Numbered from the stretch's first letter, positions 33,548-43,750 are shown. The stretch is DNA of 64,000 bases from Opitutia bacterium (GCA_947475065.1 CANJLB010000013.1:1-64000); one strand, 5' to 3'. The notes: generated from the letters alone by a model not told the origin. Translations and numbers: made by a program.

Positions 33548-34099
33548 ATGATCGCATCAACGCAGACCAACCATCCCATCGCCGAAAGCAAGGGTGCCGT
33601 CAAAACCGGCGACCCCGTCGAGCGGGCATGTGCCCGCCTGCGTACGGCCGGTCTGCGGATCACCCAACCGCGCATCGCCATTTTGCAAGCGTTGGCCAAC
33701 CGGGCCAAACCTGCATCCATCGAACAACTTCACGAGGATCTCGCCCACACGTCGTGCGATCTGGTCACCGTCTATCGCTGCCTCGCGGCGTTTCAGGAGC
33801 TGGGGCTCGTGCGACGCTGCTATTTTGAAAACGGCACGAGCCTCTACCAACTGAGCCTCGAAGGCGAGCCAGTCTATCATGTCGTGACCCGTGAGGGCAA
33901 CGTGGCCGAGCAAATTGATCCCAAGCTCGCCGCCGAGATCAATCTCGTGGCCACTAAAGTCGAGGCGGGCCTCAAGGCGCAGGGCTACACGGGCGTCTCG
34001 CACCTCGTGGAGTTCTTCGCCAACGCCCCGAGAGCCGGACAGTCTGCCGCACATCCCCGCACGACTTCGCCCGTGCCGGCAACGAACGTGCATCCCTGA
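33548..34099 (+). CDS. Fur family transcriptional regulator with altered metal site
   Basis: A 183-residue protein. The winged helix is typical: ACARLRTAGLRITQPRIAIL, KPASIEQLHEDLAHTSCDLV, TVYRCLAAFQELGLVRRCYF. After the wing, where Fur/Zur/PerR proteins have an H-x-H-x2-C-x2-C-G motif, this one reads YHVVTREGNVAEQIDPKLAA, so only one of those histidines and neither cysteine remains. The tail beyond residue 150 is Pro/Thr-rich. DNA binding is probably preserved while the usual structural Zn and regulatory metal sites are changed. It may sense something else or act through a partner. Two palindromes upstream suggest autoregulation. Confidence 0.82.
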   Translation: MIASTQTNHPIAESKGAVKTGDPVERACARLRTAGLRITQPRIAILQALANRAKPASIEQLHEDLAHTSCDLVTVYRCLAAFQELGLVRRCYFENGTSLYQLSLEGEPVYHVVTREGNVAEQIDPKLAAEINLVATKVEAGLKAQGYTGVSHLVEFFANAPRAGQSAAHPRTTSPVPATNVHP

Positions 34100-34169
34100 G
34101 TGTTTGGGTGAAAGCGGGAGCGGCGGGGCGGGCTCATTGCTTGTGTGCGGTTGATTCGCCGGCCATAGG

Positions 34170-35429
34170 TCATGGCAGGTCCGACATATCTTCTGCTGCG
34201 TACTCCGCCCGCACCGTTGGGTCGGTCTCCGCCCGGCGGGCGATGACCATCCGCCCGCCCTCGCCCAGACGGAAAGCCGCCCACACAGCGTGGGCACGCA
34301 CGATCGGCAACGGATGCGCCACCAGTGTGAGGACGGCATCGCGGCATTCGTCCGCCCCGGTGTTGGCCGCGACGATGCAGGCGTTGCGGAGCAGGCCGGA
34401 AAGCTTGAGGCGTTTGATCGCCGTGCCGCGGAAAACTTCCGCAAAGCGGGCAGGCGTCAGCTCCAAAATTTCCCGCAACGTGAGCGCCGCGATTCCGCCG
34501 CGCACGTCGAGCAACACGCGCCGGCCCGCTGCGGCAAAGCGGTTCCACGGACAAACCTCCAGGCACACGTCGCAGCCATAGATACGGCGGCCAATGCCTG
34601 CACGCAATTCGCGCGGGATGACACCGCGGTTCTCAATCGTCTGGAAGGAGACGCAGCGCCGCGCGTCCACCACGCCGGGCGCGGCAAACGCCTGCGTCGG
34701 ACACGCGTCCAGACAGCGCGTGCATTTGCCGCACAGCAGGCCGACCCGGCCTCCGCCCTTTTGCTTCCGCCCCATCGCCCTTTGAGATTTTTCCAGCAGC
34801 GGCCCGTCGGCGTCAAACTCCAGCGTCGTGACAATCGCCGCAAGCAGCAGCCAGTTGCCATGTGTCCGCGAGATGAGCATCGCGTTTTTCCCGAAAAACC
34901 CCAGCCCGGCCCGCTCCGCCCAGCCGCGCTCTAACACCGGTCCGGCATCAACGTAATAGCGGTAGTCCGTTGGGGCCGCGCCCGCGATTTCTTCCAACAC
35001 GCGTCCGGCGGCCACTAACGCCGGCTTAAGCGAATCGTGATAGTCGGCATGCAGCGCGTAACGCGCCCAGTCCGGCCGTGCCGACGCGGCCGATTTTACC
35101 GGGGACGTGGCGCACTCCACAGCCTGCGGGCTGACTTCACTCCCCGCTCTTCCGGCGCCCGGTTGGGCCTCCGCCCTCGATTCTGGGCCCCAATAGTTCA
35201 CCCCCAGCACGATCATCGTGCGTGCAGACGGAAGCACGAGACCTGGATCCGCGCGCTTTTCGGCTGTGCGTTCCATCCATGCCATGTCGGCATGCTGCCC
35301 GGCGGCGAGCCATGCCCGCAACGCCGTCTTGTTTGCATCCATGCCTTCCCCGTTGACACGCGCGAACCGCACCTCGTCAAACCCAAGCGCGTGCAACCGC
35401 GCACGCACGGCTTCACGGTCAGCGGCCAT
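34170..35429 (-). CDS. queG: Epoxyqueuosine reductase
   Basis: A 419-residue enzyme of queuosine tRNA modification that reduces epoxyqueuosine in tRNA using cobalamin and two 4Fe-4S clusters. The clusters are LLCGKCTRCLDACPTQA and YGCDVCLEVCPWN. DAGPVLERGWAERAGLGFFG and KNAMLISRTHGNWLLLA are diagnostic. The C-terminal HEAT-like repeat (LLRNACIVAANTGADECRD) is present. The start at ATG 35429 overlaps the end of aroK by 11 bp. About 35 residues rich in Ala/Ser/Pro between VNYWGPESR and RPDWARYALH look like an insertion. Confidence 0.9.
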   Translation of the reverse strand: MAADREAVRARLHALGFDEVRFARVNGEGMDANKTALRAWLAAGQHADMAWMERTAEKRADPGLVLPSARTMIVLGVNYWGPESRAEAQPGAGRAGSEVSPQAVECATSPVKSAASARPDWARYALHADYHDSLKPALVAAGRVLEEIAGAAPTDYRYYVDAGPVLERGWAERAGLGFFGKNAMLISRTHGNWLLLAAIVTTLEFDADGPLLEKSQRAMGRKQKGGGRVGLLCGKCTRCLDACPTQAFAAPGVVDARRCVSFQTIENRGVIPRELRAGIGRRIYGCDVCLEVCPWNRFAAAGRRVLLDVRGGIAALTLREILELTPARFAEVFRGTAIKRLKLSGLLRNACIVAANTGADECRDAVLTLVAHPLPIVRAHAVWAAFRLGEGGRMVIARRAETDPTVRAEYAAEDMSDLP

Positions 35430-35985
35430 GCAGTTGTTTCCCCGCCTTCGGCCGGCCATGCTCCCGCGCCTCCTGCCCATAGGCGCGGAGGACATGCTGT
35501 ACCACGTCAGCCTGCGAACGACCGTCGGTGAGGATGACGCTGCCCGCCCGCCGGTAGATGGGTTCGCGTTGGGCATAAAGGGTGCGAATGCGCTCCGCCG
35601 GATCGGCGGTGTCGAGCAGCGGACGATGACGGCTGCCCTGGGTGCGGCGCAAAATCGTCTCGAGCGAAGCCTGCAGGCAAATGATGACCCCCTTGGTTTT
35701 CAGCAGCTCCAGCATTCCCGGCTGCACCACCAGCCCGCCGCCGCAGGAAACGACTTGCCGTGTCGCCGGATGTCCGTCCGTGATGAACGCGCGCTCCATC
35801 GTGCGAAAGGCCGGTTCGCCCTGCTCTGCAAAGATTTCCGCGACCGTCCGTTTTTGCTGTCGTTCGATTTCATGATCGCTGTCGAGAAACGCGAAGCCCA
35901 GCCGCAGTGCCACCGTGCGGCCCACGGTCGTTTTGCCCGTGCCCATGAAGCCCACAAGATAGAGATTGGTTTCGAGGTGCGGCAT
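35419..35985 (-). CDS. aroK: Shikimate kinase
   Basis: A 188-residue P-loop kinase phosphorylating shikimate at the 3-OH. It shows Walker A LVGFMGTGKTTVGRTVA, the shikimate-binding DSDHEIE, RTMER, the GGG loop VVSCGGGLVVQPGM and the lid arginine in GSRHRPLL. The protein starts MPHLETNLYLVGFMG at ATG 35985. Its stop overlaps the queG start by 11 bp, so the two are translationally coupled although their pathways are unrelated. Confidence 0.92.
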   Translation of the reverse strand: MPHLETNLYLVGFMGTGKTTVGRTVALRLGFAFLDSDHEIERQQKRTVAEIFAEQGEPAFRTMERAFITDGHPATRQVVSCGGGLVVQPGMLELLKTKGVIICLQASLETILRRTQGSRHRPLLDTADPAERIRTLYAQREPIYRRAGSVILTDGRSQADVVQHVLRAYGQEAREHGRPKAGKQLHGR

Positions 35986-36102
35986 CGCCTGGATTTGTTA
36001 GCTGGGCGCCCAACCATTGCCAAACATGAAAACATGCTGCGTGCTGACATCGGGGCCTCAGCTCGCGGCCGGACGGAACTGATAACCACCTAGATCACTC
36101 GG

Positions 36103-36801
36103 TCAGTCGTCATTTCGCCGTCCGCCGCTGAAAATCATCAACAGGTGCAGCAGCTGTCCCAACACGCTGACAAACGCCGCCACATATGTCAGCGCGGCCG
36201 CGTCCAGAGTCTCGTTCACTCCCGGCATTTCGTCCGGTTCCACGATGCCGAGCCGCACGAGCTGTGCCTTGGCCCGGCGCGTCGCATCGAATTCCACCGG
36301 CAGCGTCACCAGTTGGAAAAATACCATCACCAGCAGCGCGCCGATCGCCAGCTTCAGCATCAGCCCTCCCATACCGCCGGCCAGATAAAAGCCGAAGCCC
36401 ATCACCACAAAAATGATGGGCGAGGCGATCTGCACCATTGGCACCAAGGCCTGGCGCAGCCTCAGCATGGCGTAGCCGGCCTTGTGCTGGATGGCGTGGC
36501 CGGCTTCATGCGCGGCGACGCCGACCGCCGCCAGACTGCTGCCCCGGTAGCTGGCGGAGGACAGCGCGAGCTGCTTCATGCCGGGGTTGTAATGGTCACT
36601 CAAGGTGCCCGGCACCTCGATGATCTCGACGTCGGTGATGCCGGCGGAGCGCATGACGGCCGCCGCGGTCTCATGCCCGGTGAGGCCCCGACGTGACCGG
36701 ACCTGCAGGTTCTTCTGATAAGCGGAGCTCACGCGCATCTGCGCATAGAAGCCGAGCAAGAGTGGACCGGCGATGAGGATGAGGAAGAGGGTCAGATTCA
36801 T
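36103..36801 (-). CDS. Membrane zinc metallopeptidase, YugP (DUF2268/M-type neutral protease) family
   Basis: A 232-residue protein starting MNLTLFLILIAGPLLLGFYA (ATG 36801). It carries VAAHEAGHAIQHKAGYAMLR, an HExxH zinc site, preceded by LSDHYNPGMKQLALSSASYR, the conserved segment of YugP-type peptidases. There is one N-terminal membrane helix and two more at about 125-165, then a C-terminal helix. It is predicted to sit in the inner membrane with its active site near the surface. Substrates are unknown. Length matches the family at 225-235 residues. Confidence 0.83.
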   Translation of the reverse strand: MNLTLFLILIAGPLLLGFYAQMRVSSAYQKNLQVRSRRGLTGHETAAAVMRSAGITDVEIIEVPGTLSDHYNPGMKQLALSSASYRGSSLAAVGVAAHEAGHAIQHKAGYAMLRLRQALVPMVQIASPIIFVVMGFGFYLAGGMGGLMLKLAIGALLVMVFFQLVTLPVEFDATRRAKAQLVRLGIVEPDEMPGVNETLDAAALTYVAAFVSVLGQLLHLLMIFSGGRRNDD

Positions 36802-37005
36802 GGCAAATAGAGGGAGCAGAATGCGGCGGCGTGGTGGGCGGAAACGCGGCGATAAAATTCGCCTCGTCCCGCAGGACACGTTACGGAGACTCCAGATTTT
36901 TCCAGTGAAAAACAAGCCGTTGGAAACAACCCGCCGGTTTCCAATCCTGCCCCCGCCCGCATAATCCGGCTTGGCTGGCGGCCGATGGCACGGCAAGCTC
37001 GATCG
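36802..37005. promoter_or_regulatory. Divergent intergenic region with an 8-bp inverted repeat
   Basis: Between the YugP-type peptidase gene (minus) and a hypothetical membrane-protein gene (plus). TTGGAAAC (36920-36927) and GTTTCCAA (36937-36944) form a perfect inverted repeat with a 9-nt spacer, the size of a typical dimeric-repressor operator. No promoter boxes could be assigned. Confidence 0.35.
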
Positions 37006-37554
37006 ATGGACGAAACTCCCGCCCGCATCGAGGTCCGGCTGCGCGAGCTGGCGCAGCTTTTTAACTCGATGGATCCGTCGCCCTTTCACGAGCGCGATCT
37101 CGACGCCGACGCCGAGGAGTTTATTGTCTCGTGGGCCCGCGAACACGCGACGCACCGTGAGCTGGAGCTGCTCATCCACCTGGCCGAGGTGCCGCCGGCG
37201 GACCGTGGGCCCGGCACGGGCGACGCCGTGCGACATTATTTCCTGGCGCGCGCCGAGCTGAAGCACCGGGAGTTCCGCCGGCTCATGCGGCAGGGCCGTT
37301 TCAGCCTCGGCGTCGGACTGGCGTTTCTCGTCTGCTGTCTGGCGCTCGGCGCGCTAACGGGCGGAATCGTCGCCGCGCATGGCCATCCCACGGCGGCGGA
37401 CATCCTGAAGGAAAGCCTGACCATCGGCGGGTGGGTGGCGATGTGGCGACCGCTGGAAATTTACCTCTATGAGTGGTGGCCACTACGCGACGAATGGCGG
37501 CTGCTGGAGCGGCTCGCGCGCATGCGCGTGACGTTGCTGCTGCCGGCAGCGTGA
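37006..37554 (+). CDS. Hypothetical membrane protein
   Basis: A 182-residue protein starting MDETPARIEVRLRELAQLFN. The first 90 residues are soluble, acidic and helical (FHERDLDADAEEFIVSWARE). Two hydrophobic segments follow: FSLGVGLAFLVCCLALGALT and the weaker TIGGWVAMWRPLEIYLYEWW. The end is basic. The closing pattern RPLEIYLYEWWP resembles small membrane proteins annotated only as hypothetical. No function can be proposed. It is convergent with the transglutaminase gene, with 13 bp between the stops. Confidence 0.6.
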   Translation: MDETPARIEVRLRELAQLFNSMDPSPFHERDLDADAEEFIVSWAREHATHRELELLIHLAEVPPADRGPGTGDAVRHYFLARAELKHREFRRLMRQGRFSLGVGLAFLVCCLALGALTGGIVAAHGHPTAADILKESLTIGGWVAMWRPLEIYLYEWWPLRDEWRLLERLARMRVTLLLPAA

Positions 37555-37567
37555 GCCGACGGTCGTC

Positions 37568-39718
37568 TCACCTACGCGCCCCGCGGCGGATGCGGCGAGC
37601 GGCGCGGAAAACTTCCGCCGGTTTCGGCCACGTTACCACCGCGCCAAAGCGCAGCCGCTGCAATTGCCCGCGCACCACCACCGTCTCCCCCACCCCGCCC
37701 TGAGCCGCCAGCCGCGCCAGCCAGCGGCCCGCCTCACGACGAACGGGGTCGCCGCCACGCTGTGCCAGCCATATCAGCCGTCCGGTACGCCAACCCCGCG
37801 CGGCCAGCAGCACCAACGCGATCTCCAACGCGCCCCCGGCAAACCGCCGCCAGTCCCAAGGCTGCTGCAACCAAAGACGGATCTCGTCGCGTCTCCCCCG
37901 CAGCCAGTCCTTCAGATTGCGACCCCAGCCTTCCCAGACCTGCTGCAATACCGTGGCAAGCTGCTGCTGCGACTGCTGGTCGAAGTTCACGATCCGGCGA
38001 TACCAAATGACGCGCAGGCTCTCCAGCACACCGGACTTCCGGTCGGTGATCGCTGTCAGCACCGCTTCGCCCTTCATCGCGCTCGCATCGGTGCCAAACA
38101 AATCCGCGCCCGGCGTCGGATCCACGCGCAGCCAGGTTTTGCTGGTCGCGTCGTAGATTTCGGCCCAGGCGTGCGCGTCGGAGTTGCGGACGACAAGATT
38201 TTCGCTGCGGGGATTCCACGAGCCGCCCTTGAAGCCCACGACCATCCGCGCAGGAAATCCGGCGGCGCGCGCGAGCAGCACGAACGCGCCGGCGAAATAC
38301 TCGCAATGCCCCGGCTGAGTGCCGGCGAGCCAGCGCAGGATGGGATCGGCCGGCTTGTCATCGGCCGCGCGGTTGTCCACCTGCATCGCGTAGAGGTGGG
38401 CCCGCTGGAGCCAGCCGCTGCAGCGGCTGGCAAAAATCTTTGCATCCGTTGCCTCACCGATTTCCACCACCCAGCGCTGCAGCCAGTTTCCCGGCTCGCC
38501 GTTTTTTTCAAGCGGGGCCAGATTTTTTAAAGATATCGCCGAACCGGGGTCCAACTCGCCGATGGCCTGGTGCTCGAACTCCAGCCCTTCCAGCCGGTAG
38601 GCGAACATCTTCGCTGGCGGGCTTGCCAGCGCCACCACGCCCAGCTCCATGTTGGCCCGCAGCCCCTCCTGCGGCTCAGCGAGGGCGATTTGCCAGAACG
38701 CCCCGGGCAGCGGGAGGTATTTGCTCGTGCCGGGCTCGAAGTAAAAGGTCCACGTCGGCGCCCCCGACGCCATGGGGACCGTGCCATTGAGATTGGTGAT
38801 GCGGGACTGGGACTGGACGCGCAGGCTCTCATCCATTATGTGCGACACCCTGAAAATGCCGCCAGCCACATACTGGTCGAGCACCAGCATCCGCCAGTAA
38901 AGCCTCGCCGGCACCTGCAAGTGGTCGGAAACATCCACCGTAAACGCAATGCCCGGGTCGCTCTGGATGTCGGTCACATCGCCGAGCTGCACGCGCTCGC
39001 TAAAACCAGTCTTGTCCTTGCCCTGCACCAGCCGGTTCAGGAACAGGCTGTTCTCAAACTCAAAGCGCGGCAGAAAGATAAACACCCCCGAAGACACCGC
39101 CACCAGCCCCATAAACAGACCTCCGCCGAACAGCACGACCGGCCAGTTGGCCACCGCGCGCACCCGCCGCGCCAGCATGATCCACTGCGCCTGCATCCAC
39201 TCCGGTGGAGGCGCGGCCGCTCCGCCCGCCGCGTCCGCCAGCGTGAGGATCAGCAGCAGCAGCAACGCACATGCCGTGAAGGCCATGAGTTGCAGCACAA
39301 ACAACACCGACACCGACAGCACACCCGCCACGATCACCAAAAACAACCCGAGCACGATCACCTGCAGGTCATCGCGCCGCTGCCGTGCCGTCACCATCCG
39401 GTAGAGCAAAAGCATGAGCGTCAGTCGCACCAACGCGGGCAGCACGCGGGAGGGATCCAGCCGGCAGTCCGCCGCCGCCAGTGCCAGGATCACGGGAAAC
39501 GCCATCCGGTGCGCCCAGCCCGGCAACCGCGTGCTCCACTCCGGACGCCATAGCATCACCGGTGCCGCCACCGTGAGCGGCAGCAGCCAGCCCCATGCGC
39601 TGATGCCCATGCCCGGCACCGTCCATGCCGAGAGCGCCGCCAGCAGCGTGCCCAGCAGCCAGCGGAGCTGGTGCAGCTCGGCGAGGTTAAGCCGCGGCCG
39701 TTTTGATTCCGTCCACAT
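37568..39718 (-). CDS. Transglutaminase-like membrane protein (DUF3488/TgpA type)
   Basis: A 716-residue protein. The N-terminal DUF3488-like part has about six membrane helices within residues 15-215. A periplasmic transglutaminase-like domain (about 430-540) carries the Cys-His-Asp triad: CEYFAGAFVLLARAAGFPAR, NSDAHAWAEIYD and WLRVDPTPGAD. A further helix lies near 640-660, with a cytoplasmic tail of about 60 residues. The start at ATG 39718 overlaps the upstream DUF58 gene by 32 bp. The MoxR-DUF58-transglutaminase order is a widespread operon, thought to act in envelope protein maturation. Confidence 0.88.
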   Translation of the reverse strand: MWTESKRPRLNLAELHQLRWLLGTLLAALSAWTVPGMGISAWGWLLPLTVAAPVMLWRPEWSTRLPGWAHRMAFPVILALAAADCRLDPSRVLPALVRLTLMLLLYRMVTARQRRDDLQVIVLGLFLVIVAGVLSVSVLFVLQLMAFTACALLLLLILTLADAAGGAAAPPPEWMQAQWIMLARRVRAVANWPVVLFGGGLFMGLVAVSSGVFIFLPRFEFENSLFLNRLVQGKDKTGFSERVQLGDVTDIQSDPGIAFTVDVSDHLQVPARLYWRMLVLDQYVAGGIFRVSHIMDESLRVQSQSRITNLNGTVPMASGAPTWTFYFEPGTSKYLPLPGAFWQIALAEPQEGLRANMELGVVALASPPAKMFAYRLEGLEFEHQAIGELDPGSAISLKNLAPLEKNGEPGNWLQRWVVEIGEATDAKIFASRCSGWLQRAHLYAMQVDNRAADDKPADPILRWLAGTQPGHCEYFAGAFVLLARAAGFPARMVVGFKGGSWNPRSENLVVRNSDAHAWAEIYDATSKTWLRVDPTPGADLFGTDASAMKGEAVLTAITDRKSGVLESLRVIWYRRIVNFDQQSQQQLATVLQQVWEGWGRNLKDWLRGRRDEIRLWLQQPWDWRRFAGGALEIALVLLAARGWRTGRLIWLAQRGGDPVRREAGRWLARLAAQGGVGETVVVRGQLQRLRFGAVVTWPKPAEVFRAARRIRRGARR

Positions 39719-40823
39719 AGGCAGCCACTCCTCTCGCGCCGTCCGGCGCAAACGTCATCAGCCCGTGCCGCGTCGCATACGTGCCCTCGGTCAGTTCGAC
39801 GCCGGCGGCCGGTTCGATCACCGCCAGCCGGTTAAGAAACGCCTCCACGTCCTCGGTCCGCCGCGCCGCCGTCACCGGCTCGCCGTCAAGCGCCATGGCG
39901 CGCAGCCGGCCGGTGCGGAACAGATCCTCGGCCAGCGTCGCCGCCAGGCTGCACAGCAGCTCAAACTGCTCCGCGCGCGGCCAGCGCGCCGCCGAGGTTT
40001 GCAACCACAGCAGCAGGCCCTCCTCGCGCTCGGCGGCAAAGTCCCGCACTAGCAGCCGCCGCGCCCGCGCACTCGCCTTCCAGTGGACAACCCGCGGCGG
40101 ATCGCCCGGCACATAGCGCCGCACCGCCCGCAGGTCGCCGCCGCGCGGCCCGTGCGGCGCGCGTTGTTCGCCCGCTTGCGGCCGCCAGCCCGCCGCTCCG
40201 CCGCTCCATTCGTAGGCGGTCGCCGCCGGCCAAACCGCAACTTCCTGCTCCCGCCCGATGCCTACCGTCTGCCGCAGAAATCCAAAGGGGAAAACTGACC
40301 CTGCCGCCGCCAGTTCCAGCCGCAGCCGGCCGCGCCTTGCCGGCCGCACGCGCCACTCGATGGCAGCGCACTCGCCCGGATCAATCCGCTCACGCAGCCC
40401 GGCCCGCTGCGACTGCCCCGCCGCCGCGAGATCGAACCACACCCCGTAGCTCGGCAGGCGGCGCTTGTCGTTGCGGATCTCCGCCGTCACCGTAGCCTCC
40501 GCGCCCGCGCGCAACGCCGCCCGTTCGCACAGCCGCCAGCGCAGCCCGTGAAAGTTCATCCACGCGAGCACCGCGCTCAGCAGCAGGCACGACAGCAGCA
40601 CGGAAAGCGCGATGAAGAGGATGTTGTTCGCCGTGTTGTAGGCCGCCGCACCGAGGCCGAGCGCGAGCGAGCCGAGCAGCACCCCGGGCAGCGTCGGCCG
40701 CAGCCGCCAGCGCTCCGGTGGCGGCAGCAGCACCGACCACAGCGCCCACCGCAGGCGCTGGCCCGGTGGTGCCCGCCGCCGCCAGCGGAAGCCGGGGCCG
40801 TGCCACCCTTCACCGCCTGCCAC
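39687..40823 (-). CDS. DUF58 domain-containing protein
   Basis: About 378 residues if GTG 40823 is the start. No ATG exists between the moxR stop and conserved sequence, so the start is uncertain by up to 150 bp. There are two membrane helices (LPGVLLGSLALGLGAAAYNT and FIALSVLLSCLLLSAVLAWM). The DUF58 hallmark follows: LRAVRRYVPGDPPRVVHWKA and ASARARRLLVRDFAAEREEG. The family is usually encoded with MoxR ATPases and is thought to be their client or adaptor. A GGCCCAA heptamer array (40831-40858) lies directly upstream and would be translated if an earlier start were used. Confidence 0.82.
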   Translation of the reverse strand: MAGGEGWHGPGFRWRRRAPPGQRLRWALWSVLLPPPERWRLRPTLPGVLLGSLALGLGAAAYNTANNILFIALSVLLSCLLLSAVLAWMNFHGLRWRLCERAALRAGAEATVTAEIRNDKRRLPSYGVWFDLAAAGQSQRAGLRERIDPGECAAIEWRVRPARRGRLRLELAAAGSVFPFGFLRQTVGIGREQEVAVWPAATAYEWSGGAAGWRPQAGEQRAPHGPRGGDLRAVRRYVPGDPPRVVHWKASARARRLLVRDFAAEREEGLLLWLQTSAARWPRAEQFELLCSLAATLAEDLFRTGRLRAMALDGEPVTAARRTEDVEAFLNRLAVIEPAAGVELTEGTYATRHGLMTFAPDGARGVAAYVDGIKTAAA

Positions 40824-40830
40824 CGCGCGG

Positions 40831-40858
40831 GGCCCAACGTCCAAGGCCCAACGTTGAG
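40831..40858. repeat. Heptamer array (GGCCCAA word) at the DUF58 5' end
   Basis: Four heptamers in register on the + strand: GGCCCAA, CGTCCAA, GGCCCAA, CGTTGAG. They sit next to the likely GTG start of the DUF58 gene, in the 190 bp between it and the moxR stop. Confidence 0.75.
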
Positions 40859-41010
40859 CCGACAACGGTGAGGCGGCGCTACCGTAGTCGCGCCCGGTGG
40901 GTTGGTTGGCGGTGGCTGGCACGTTGGGAGCGGGTGGCCGGACAGCAGGGGGGTGGCTGTTGCAGGTAGATTGCGGACTGAAGGTTGTCGTGTACCACGC
41001 GCGATCGCGC

Positions 41011-41982
<972 letters not shown>

Positions 41983-42056
41983 GCGGACAACACTGCGAAA
42001 AAAAACCCCGCCCGCAAGCCCGGCGGTTGAAGAAACATCGCCTCCGTGATCAAAGG

Positions 42057-43184
42057 TCAGCGAAACGCGGTGCCATTGGTTGAATTTTGCGCGGCTTCCT
42101 CGGGGGTGATGTCTTCGGCCTGAACCAAGGCACGGAGGTGGTGGTCAAAGGTGTTCATCCCTTCCTTCTTCCCGGTCTCGAGCACCGTCTGCATCTGTGG
42201 GATCGCATTTTTGCGGATGAGGTGGGCCAGTGAAAGCGTGTTTTTCATCACTTCCACCGCCAGCACCCGGCCGCCGCCGATGCGCGTGAGGAGCTTCTGG
42301 CCGATGACGTAGGCCAGGCTTAGAGAAAGCTGCGTGGCCGTTTCCGCCGTGCGCTCGGGCGGCATGACATCAATGATGCGGGTGATCGCGCTGCGCGTGT
42401 CGCGCGTGTGCAACGTGCTGAAGACCAGATGTCCCGTCTCGGCGGCGGTGAGCGCCAGCGCCACCGTCTCAGCGTCACGGAGCTCGCCGACATATATGAT
42501 GTCGGGATCCTCGCGCAATGCGCTGCGCAGTCCTGCGGCAAACGACGTCAGTTGGCTGCCGACCTCGCGCTGGGAGAAAAGCGCCCGGTCGCTCTCAAAA
42601 ATATACTCCACCGGATCCTCCAGCGTGATGACTCGTGCACGCCGGTTGCGATTGAGGTGCTTGAGCATGGCCGCGATGGTGGTGGACTTGCCGCTGCCGG
42701 TCGGACCGGTGACCAGCACCAACCCCTGCGTGAGCGCGCAAATTTCCTGCCACACGAGCTCGTCCGGGAGCCCAAGATCGGCAATGTCGGGAATGTGCAC
42801 CGGCAGAACACGCAGCACGGCGGCGAGACCGTCCTGATCGTGAAAAACATTCAGGCGAAAATTCATTTTCCCCTCCTCCCAATACCAGCTTGCGTCCACG
42901 TCGTCCGGGGGCGTGAGGCGCAGCCGCGAAACCTGGACATCGCTTAAAAACGGCAGGATCAACCGCTCCGCCAATTCCGGCGTAAGAGGGGCCGCACCGG
43001 GCAGCGCGACCATGTCGCCGTCGCAGCGGTAATGCGCCGGACAGCCGACCTTCAGGTGCAAGTCGGAATAGGGCGAAACCGTGCCCGCCTGCGCAGCAGG
43101 CAGGACAAATTTGCTTAGCAGATCGTAGCCGGACAGCAGCCGGTCGCCGACGGGATAGATGGGAATACTCAGGGGATGTGACAT
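42057..43184 (-). CDS. pilT: Type IV pilus twitching motility ATPase PilT
   Basis: A 375-residue hexameric ATPase that powers pilus retraction. The N-terminal PAS-like region contains [20 protein letters not shown]. The core shows [17 protein letters not shown] (Walker A), [11 protein letters not shown] (Asp box), [20 protein letters not shown] (Walker B) and [11 protein letters not shown] (His box). The C-terminal AIRNLIRE-like motif is seen as [20 protein letters not shown]. No other pilus gene is next to it. The MoxR gene ends 74 bp downstream in the same direction. Confidence 0.92.
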   Translation of the reverse strand: MSHPLSIPIYPVGDRLLSGYDLLSKFVLPAAQAGTVSPYSDLHLKVGCPAHYRCDGDMVALPGAAPLTPELAERLILPFLSDVQVSRLRLTPPDDVDASWYWEEGKMNFRLNVFHDQDGLAAVLRVLPVHIPDIADLGLPDELVWQEICALTQGLVLVTGPTGSGKSTTIAAMLKHLNRNRRARVITLEDPVEYIFESDRALFSQREVGSQLTSFAAGLRSALREDPDIIYVGELRDAETVALALTAAETGHLVFSTLHTRDTRSAITRIIDVMPPERTAETATQLSLSLAYVIGQKLLTRIGGGRVLAVEVMKNTLSLAHLIRKNAIPQMQTVLETGKKEGMNTFDHHLRALVQAEDITPEEAAQNSTNGTAFR

Positions 43185-43231
43185 GGGGAAAGGCTATGCG
43201 GATAAGGGCGTGAGTCTGCAAACGGACCCGA

Positions 43232-43696
43232 TCAGATATTTTCCCAAGGTCGGTCGCGCACCGGATCACGGCATTCGTCGAAATCCACGAGATCGAAAGC
43301 CGTTTCGACCGGCCGGCCGGCGAGGCCAAACTCGACGACACGTTTCGCCAGCATCGAGGAACGGTCGTCGCGCCAGCCAATTTTCGTCATAAACCTGTTC
43401 CAGATCAGGCAGGCTTCGTCGCTGTTCGGCGTGCCACCTGCCTCGGCCCATGCGAGGATTTCCTCGTCCGTGCCGCCGGCAAGCGTCCGTGCCTGAATCT
43501 CGGCAAAACGCACGCCAAGAAAGCGACAGCAGCGCGCATCGAAAAAGAATGGCTGGGTGGTGTCACCCAAATTGGCGACAAACTCCGGCGGCAGTTTGCC
43601 CGCTGCGTGCAGGCGGATCTTGTCGAGCATCCGCCCGAAATAGACGAGGCGGCCGACTTTGATGTAGGGACTGCGAAGACCGGGGACAGAAGACAT
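43232..43696 (-). CDS. DUF5069 domain-containing protein
   Basis: A 154-residue soluble protein starting MSSVPGLRSPYIKVGRLVYF. The segment YFGRMLDKIRLHAAGKLPPE is the family signature, and the C-terminus contains ACLIWNRFMTKIGWRDDRSS. Function is unknown; the family is common in Verrucomicrobia and in some Proteobacteria. It lies 47 bp upstream of pilT on the same strand and could be co-transcribed, though no functional link is known. Confidence 0.78.
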   Translation of the reverse strand: MSSVPGLRSPYIKVGRLVYFGRMLDKIRLHAAGKLPPEFVANLGDTTQPFFFDARCCRFLGVRFAEIQARTLAGGTDEEILAWAEAGGTPNSDEACLIWNRFMTKIGWRDDRSSMLAKRVVEFGLAGRPVETAFDLVDFDECRDPVRDRPWENI

Positions 43697-43750
43697 GGTT
43701 GTTTTCGGATGGCAATTATAGAGGGAAAAGACGCCGCGGCGGTCCGTGGC

